Assembly: GCA_002840535.1 (NCBI GenBank)
Contig: PHBH01000025.1
Location: 1-64,000, forward strand
From: Deltaproteobacteria bacterium HGW-Deltaproteobacteria-15
GTDB taxonomy: Bacteria > Desulfobacterota > DSM-4660 > Desulfatiglandales > HGW-15
Length of the DNA stretch: 64,000 nt
Reading direction: 5' to 3'
Below, one piece after another: positions 59,977 to 64,000 of the stretch; position 1 is the stretch's first letter; each line of letters begins with the position of its first letter. The position numbers and the translations under genes were made by a program. Under the pieces are notes generated by a model. That model worked only from the letters and a program-made list of their open reading frames with translations. It made no database searches and was not told the DNA's origin.

Positions 59977-62566
59977 CGACCAGGTTCTTCCTGATTTCCT
60001 CCACCCGGCCCGGATCGAGAACCTTCTGTCCTTCCAGATCCCTCACGTAAAAAATGTCGGCGATTTGATCCCCCCGAGTCGCAATCTTCGCAATCCGGAT
60101 ATCGAGCCCCTGATGAAAAAGCGCGTGGGTGATTCGATAGAGAAGACCCACGTGGTCGTCGGCGAAGACCTCCACCAGCGTAAAGAAATCGGAAGACTCG
60201 TTGTCGATCTTCACCTCTGGTGAACGGGTCTTTTTCCTCTTCCCCTGGGCTCCGGTTCTCGACTTTTCCTCCAAACGCTCGGGAATGGAAAATGTCCCTG
60301 CCAGAACCTTTTTAAGATCTTCCCGGGCCTTGCTCCAGAGTTGATCGGGAAAGATAGGGTCCAGAGGACCATCGACTTTGAAGAGATCCACTGCGGTCCC
60401 GTCCAGCCAGGTATAGATATGAGCGGAGAGGATGTTGATGTTGTTCAGGGCAAACACGCCTGCAATGTCTGAGAAGAGCCCGGGTCTGTCTCTTGCCAGG
60501 AAAAGAATCTCCCAGGTTGTTTCAGAGGGCTGTTTCTGCGCGTTGAAAGCAAATGCGGCGGGGGAAGGCTGCCCCAACGGGGGGAAGATTTCTCTGTACG
60601 ACTCAATGTGACGGATCATTTCCCTTGGCTCGGTCTCCAGGAGATAACGGGGAGACATGACCTCAAAGACTCCATCCATTTCCTCTTCATCCATCCGCCC
60701 GGCGATCGCTTTTTTCACCTGCTGCAGATTTCTTCTGATTCGCTTGGAGGCGTCGGGGGTTGCCAGTTCCTGTCGCTCCAACATGTGCAGAATCTTGAAA
60801 AACAGCTCTGTCACCAGGTTCTCAATCCACTCATTCCATGCCCGCGGACCGGTAGCCTTTGAATCCGCCCAGGTTAGAAGATGCAGCATCTTGAGTCGCT
60901 CGACCGTCCCGATGATTCTTGCGCACTGCACCACGGCCTTCTCGTCATTGAGGTCTCTTCGGGTGGCTGTCTCGGCCAGCAGGAGATGGTGGGAGATCAG
61001 AAATAGAACATGCTCGGCCGCGGTTTTTCCATAGCCGATCCGCTCCAGGATCTTGTGGGCGAGCACGACACCCCTTCGGGCGTGGCCCCTCCCCACCTTG
61101 CCGATGTCGTGAAGGAGGCTCGCCAGCAGGAGGGGCTCAGGGTCGGACAGATCGGACAGGATGTCGGGAAGGAAGATGTTTCTCTCTCTGCCGACGGATT
61201 TGATATTTTTCACCGTCTGGAGCAGATGGGCGCCTACCGGGTGGAGATGATAACTGTCGAAGTGCACTCTTCCTCTCACATGCTCGAACTCGGGGAGGAA
61301 ACCGCCGAGGAGACCCACCTCGTCCATCTGCTCCAGCGCATCAAACGCCCAGGGGCCCTTCAGGATCGTAAGGAAGGCATCGACAATCTCAGGAGAGCTT
61401 CTGAAATCCTCATCCACGAGATAAAGAAATTCCCGGATGAGTCTCTTGGTTTCCAGGGCAAGGGAATATCCTGAGGCGGCGATCCAGCCGAACACCTCCA
61501 TGAGCACGAGGGGCTTGTCAGGGATGGAGGTCGGAGTGGTGAATCGGATTTCTCCATGCAGGGCATTGACCGACGGGGAGAGGTTTTCGGGTTTTGATTT
61601 TGCCCTCTCGGGGAGGCTGCCCGGCATGTGGGTGCGAACGAAGGAACGGTGGATCGATTTGATGGAAGCCATGGCCGCGTGCAGACTCGATAGAAACTGC
61701 TCCACGGGCAGCAATTCGTCCTTATGCTCGAACCCCAGTACCGCCGCAATCCCTTCCTGGAATTCGAAGGAGAGACGGTCGTTCTTTCTTCCGGACATCC
61801 GGTGCAGGTGATTTCGCACCAGCCCTATGAAATCCAGATTCTCCCTGAGAACGGCATACTCCCGGTGGGAAAGGATGCCGGTATACTCGAGATCCCGCGG
61901 TACGATCAGGTGAAAAAAGATCTTCGAGAGCCAGAGGATTTGATGGTAGTCCCTGAGTCCCCCAATGCCGTCCTTCAGGTTCGGCTCCAGCAGATCGCTT
62001 GCATCGCCGAATGATGCCATGCGACGCTTTTCGCTTTCCTGGAGCCATAGGCCGAACCGGTTCGCTTTCCCTGAGATGACCTTTCGCTGGAGCGATTCCA
62101 TGAGAGAAAAGAAAAGATCCGGATCTCCGCAAATGAAACGCCCATCCAGAAGGGAGGTGAGCACTTCGAAATCCCGCCTTGCCAGATCTACGCAATCCTT
62201 GATGGTCCGAATACCGTGGCCGAGGTCGAATCCAACGTCCCACAGCGGGTAGAATACGCTTTCCACGAGCCTTCTCGCATCAGCAGGGATCCTGGAGCGA
62301 AAAAGGATGATGACATCGATGTCCGAGTGGAAAGAAAGATCCTTCCGGCCGTACCCCCCGGCGGCAATGAATGTGAACGGCTTCCGCTGCCGGAAAAATA
62401 TACGTCCGGCGCCGCTCTCTTCCAGGCTCCGCCGGAAATACTGGTCCACGATCTCTGTGTAGATTTCCTGGAAAGCGGCGGTCTCCTCACCCCTTGAGAA
62501 TCTCTCGAATAAATCACCTCTGGACGCCTTCAGCTCTTCTATGGCGGAGAACCTGTCGGAACCCAT
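59960..62566 (-). CDS. glnD: [protein-PII] uridylyltransferase/uridylyl-removing enzyme
   Basis: An 868-aa glutamine sensor that modifies PII. The nucleotidyltransferase has GGYGRKDLSFHSDIDV. The HD uridylyl-removal domain has LLHDIGKVGRGHARRG. Two C-terminal ACT domains start at LARDRPGLFSD and VFADDHVGLLYRI. I choose ATG 62566 (GAGAG upstream) because the longer reading to 62731 overlaps glnK. It is 82 bp behind glnK in an amtB-glnK-glnD unit. The extreme C terminus (SKQ-stop) is encoded by a heptamer repeat. Confidence 0.94.
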   Translation of the reverse strand: MGSDRFSAIEELKASRGDLFERFSRGEETAAFQEIYTEIVDQYFRRSLEESGAGRIFFRQRKPFTFIAAGGYGRKDLSFHSDIDVIILFRSRIPADARRLVESVFYPLWDVGFDLGHGIRTIKDCVDLARRDFEVLTSLLDGRFICGDPDLFFSLMESLQRKVISGKANRFGLWLQESEKRRMASFGDASDLLEPNLKDGIGGLRDYHQILWLSKIFFHLIVPRDLEYTGILSHREYAVLRENLDFIGLVRNHLHRMSGRKNDRLSFEFQEGIAAVLGFEHKDELLPVEQFLSSLHAAMASIKSIHRSFVRTHMPGSLPERAKSKPENLSPSVNALHGEIRFTTPTSIPDKPLVLMEVFGWIAASGYSLALETKRLIREFLYLVDEDFRSSPEIVDAFLTILKGPWAFDALEQMDEVGLLGGFLPEFEHVRGRVHFDSYHLHPVGAHLLQTVKNIKSVGRERNIFLPDILSDLSDPEPLLLASLLHDIGKVGRGHARRGVVLAHKILERIGYGKTAAEHVLFLISHHLLLAETATRRDLNDEKAVVQCARIIGTVERLKMLHLLTWADSKATGPRAWNEWIENLVTELFFKILHMLERQELATPDASKRIRRNLQQVKKAIAGRMDEEEMDGVFEVMSPRYLLETEPREMIRHIESYREIFPPLGQPSPAAFAFNAQKQPSETTWEILFLARDRPGLFSDIAGVFALNNINILSAHIYTWLDGTAVDLFKVDGPLDPIFPDQLWSKAREDLKKVLAGTFSIPERLEEKSRTGAQGKRKKTRSPEVKIDNESSDFFTLVEVFADDHVGLLYRITHALFHQGLDIRIAKIATRGDQIADIFYVRDLEGQKVLDPGRVEEIRKNLVENSKQ

Positions 62567-62648
62567 AGACGTTTTCTCTCGGGCAATCGGCGTATTTGTC
62601 ACGCCGCTGATATGATGATCCGCTATCCTGTTCACGCTGAACCCATGG

Positions 62649-62990
<342 letters not shown>

Positions 62991-63018
62991 CTAACTCCTT
63001 TGAAATGCATTTTCCGAG

Positions 63019-64000
63019 TCATGCAACTTGTGGTTTGTTCGCGGCGTACAGATCGCTGGTAACCCTTTTCCCCGGAAGCGCCCCGGTCTGCTCAAAAAAG
63101 CCGCCGTATCCCTTTTCGTTGTGGAGGCTGATATCCAGGCCGCGTTCCTCATCTTCCGAGTGTACACGGATTCCTACCAGAAGGTCCACCACCTTGAGAA
63201 GGACAAGGCTCATGACAAAAGCGAACACCATGGTTGCGACCACGGAGACAACCTGGATGAGGAGTTGAGTCGGGTTCCCGAAGAAAAGCCCCTCCGCCCC
63301 CGCAGGGTTTACGGCCTTGCTGGCGAAAAGGCCGGTGGCTATTGCTCCCCATGTGCCACCGCAGCCGTGAATTCCCACCACATCAAGAGAGTCGTCGTAT
63401 CCCAGCCTTCCTTTCAGAAGCACTCCGCCGTAGCAGATGAAACCGGCCAGGGAGCCGATGATCACAGCCGACAAAGGACCCACATATCCGGATGCGGGAG
63501 TGATGGCCACAAGACCGGCGACCGCACCGCTGGCAGCACCAAGGGTCGTCGGTTTTCCCCTGTGGAGCGCCTCCACCAGGAGCCATGCCAGGGCCGCAAC
63601 GGCAGCGGCTACGTGGGTCACAACAAATGCGTTCGCTGCCAACCCGTTTGCAGCCAGTGCGCTTCCGGCATTGAAGCCGAACCACCCGAACCAGAGAAGA
63701 CCCGCTCCGGTGATAGTCATAGGGAGGTTGTGCGGGATGAAGGCCGTGTGTCCAAATCCGAGTCTCCGGCCCACAACCAGTGCGGCGGCCAGTGCGGAAA
63801 TGCCTGAACTGATGTGAACAACAGTGCCGCCGGCAAAATCCAGAGCTCCCATTTTGGCCATCCACCCGCCGCTCCCCCAGACCCAGTGGGCGAGAGGGTT
63901 GTACACGAATGTCGTCCAAAGCAGTGTGAAGAGCAGAAATGCACTGAACTTCACCCTTTCGGCAAAAGCGCCGGTGATGAGGGCCGGGGTGATGACTGCG
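63019..64000 (-). CDS. amtB: ammonium transporter, 3' part (5' end beyond the window)
   Basis: The visible about 326 residues are the central and C-terminal part of an Amt channel; the frame stays open to the window edge ([16 protein letters not shown] in the last bases). Both pore histidine regions are seen: [11 protein letters not shown] and [13 protein letters not shown]. The cytoplasmic tail with [15 protein letters not shown] is the GlnK docking region. A GTG at 63954 is an internal codon, not the start. The promoter, probably nitrogen-controlled, lies outside. Confidence 0.95.
   Translation of the reverse strand, partial: AVITPALITGAFAERVKFSAFLLFTLLWTTFVYNPLAHWVWGSGGWMAKMGALDFAGGTVVHISSGISALAAALVVGRRLGFGHTAFIPHNLPMTITGAGLLWFGWFGFNAGSALAANGLAANAFVVTHVAAAVAALAWLLVEALHRGKPTTLGAASGAVAGLVAITPASGYVGPLSAVIIGSLAGFICYGGVLLKGRLGYDDSLDVVGIHGCGGTWGAIATGLFASKAVNPAGAEGLFFGNPTQLLIQVVSVVATMVFAFVMSLVLLKVVDLLVGIRVHSEDEERGLDISLHNEKGYGGFFEQTGALPGKRVTSDLYAANKPQVA

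Overview
The window looks like a chromosomal segment of a strictly anaerobic deltaproteobacterium (Desulfobacterota, Syntrophobacterales-like). This is inferred from the gene content: MetF/MetV/HdrABC/MvhD proteins of the Wood-Ljungdahl type, split ferredoxin-type glutamate synthase proteins, a NifA-like sigma-54 activator, MglA/PilZ proteins, a TRAP transporter with a GlcD/GlcF pair, and moderately GC-rich DNA full of short palindromic and tandem repeats. No rRNA, tRNA, phage, IS transposase or CRISPR array was recognised.

Layout. 1-2.0 kb is the tail of an integron-like cassette array: three attC-like sites around an SDR gene, then a membrane protein. 2.0-8.4 kb holds accessory genes: an alpha/beta hydrolase, a 37-aa lysine-rich protein, a CHMI-like tautomerase, an ABC-2 exporter, HD and cupin proteins, a crotonase and a 44-aa zinc-ribbon protein. 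8.4-14.2 kb is glnA, behind a perfect sigma-54 promoter, followed by a glnE enlarged by ACT-like domains. 14.3-38.0 kb is the most unusual region. It contains two paralogous operons. Operon 1 is mvhD-metV-metF-gltS(alpha)-gltS(beta)-gltS(gamma). Operon 2 is mvhD-metF-gltS(alpha)-gltS(beta)-gltS(gamma)-hdrC-hdrB-hdrA-mvhD-metV. Each is preceded by the same leader: a TTGACA/16 bp/TAATCT-like promoter, a conserved CCGCACAA, then an intrinsic terminator before the first gene. 38.3-44.5 kb is carA, carB and purF. 44.7-47.0 kb, reverse strand, is PilZ, MglA and a DUF4388/cNMP-binding protein. 47.3-52.5 kb is a NifA-like activator, a PurF-like paralogue without the catalytic cysteine, a conserved hypothetical, a threonine dehydratase-like enzyme and a small membrane protein. 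52.9-59.8 kb is a hydroxycarboxylate module (TRAP DctPQM, a LarA-like protein, GlcD, GlcF). 60.0-64.0 kb, reverse strand, is amtB (cut by the window end), glnK and glnD.

How the genes work together. A nearly complete PII/GS control circuit (AmtB, GlnK, GlnD, GlnE, GlnA) and glutamine consumers (CarA, PurF, GltS-like proteins) surround a methylene-tetrahydrofolate reductase system. In Moorella-type acetogens MetF/MetV is encoded with HdrABC-MvhD. Here the same set is interleaved, twice, with three-subunit glutamate-synthase-like modules, and HdrA carries an inserted GltD-like NAD(P)H oxidoreductase. I infer a C1-reduction (or, run backwards, C1-oxidation) machine linked by ferredoxin/flavin chemistry to glutamine/glutamate metabolism. 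That link is a hypothesis from gene order and domains, not a demonstrated function.

Intergenic DNA is dominated by repeats: degenerate 7-bp tandem arrays (about ten, several in inverted pairs hugging gene ends and even encoding gene termini), elements with 9-bp-periodic arms around perfect hairpins, a 47-bp dispersed repeat present in inverted orientation, and a C/G-tract palindrome.
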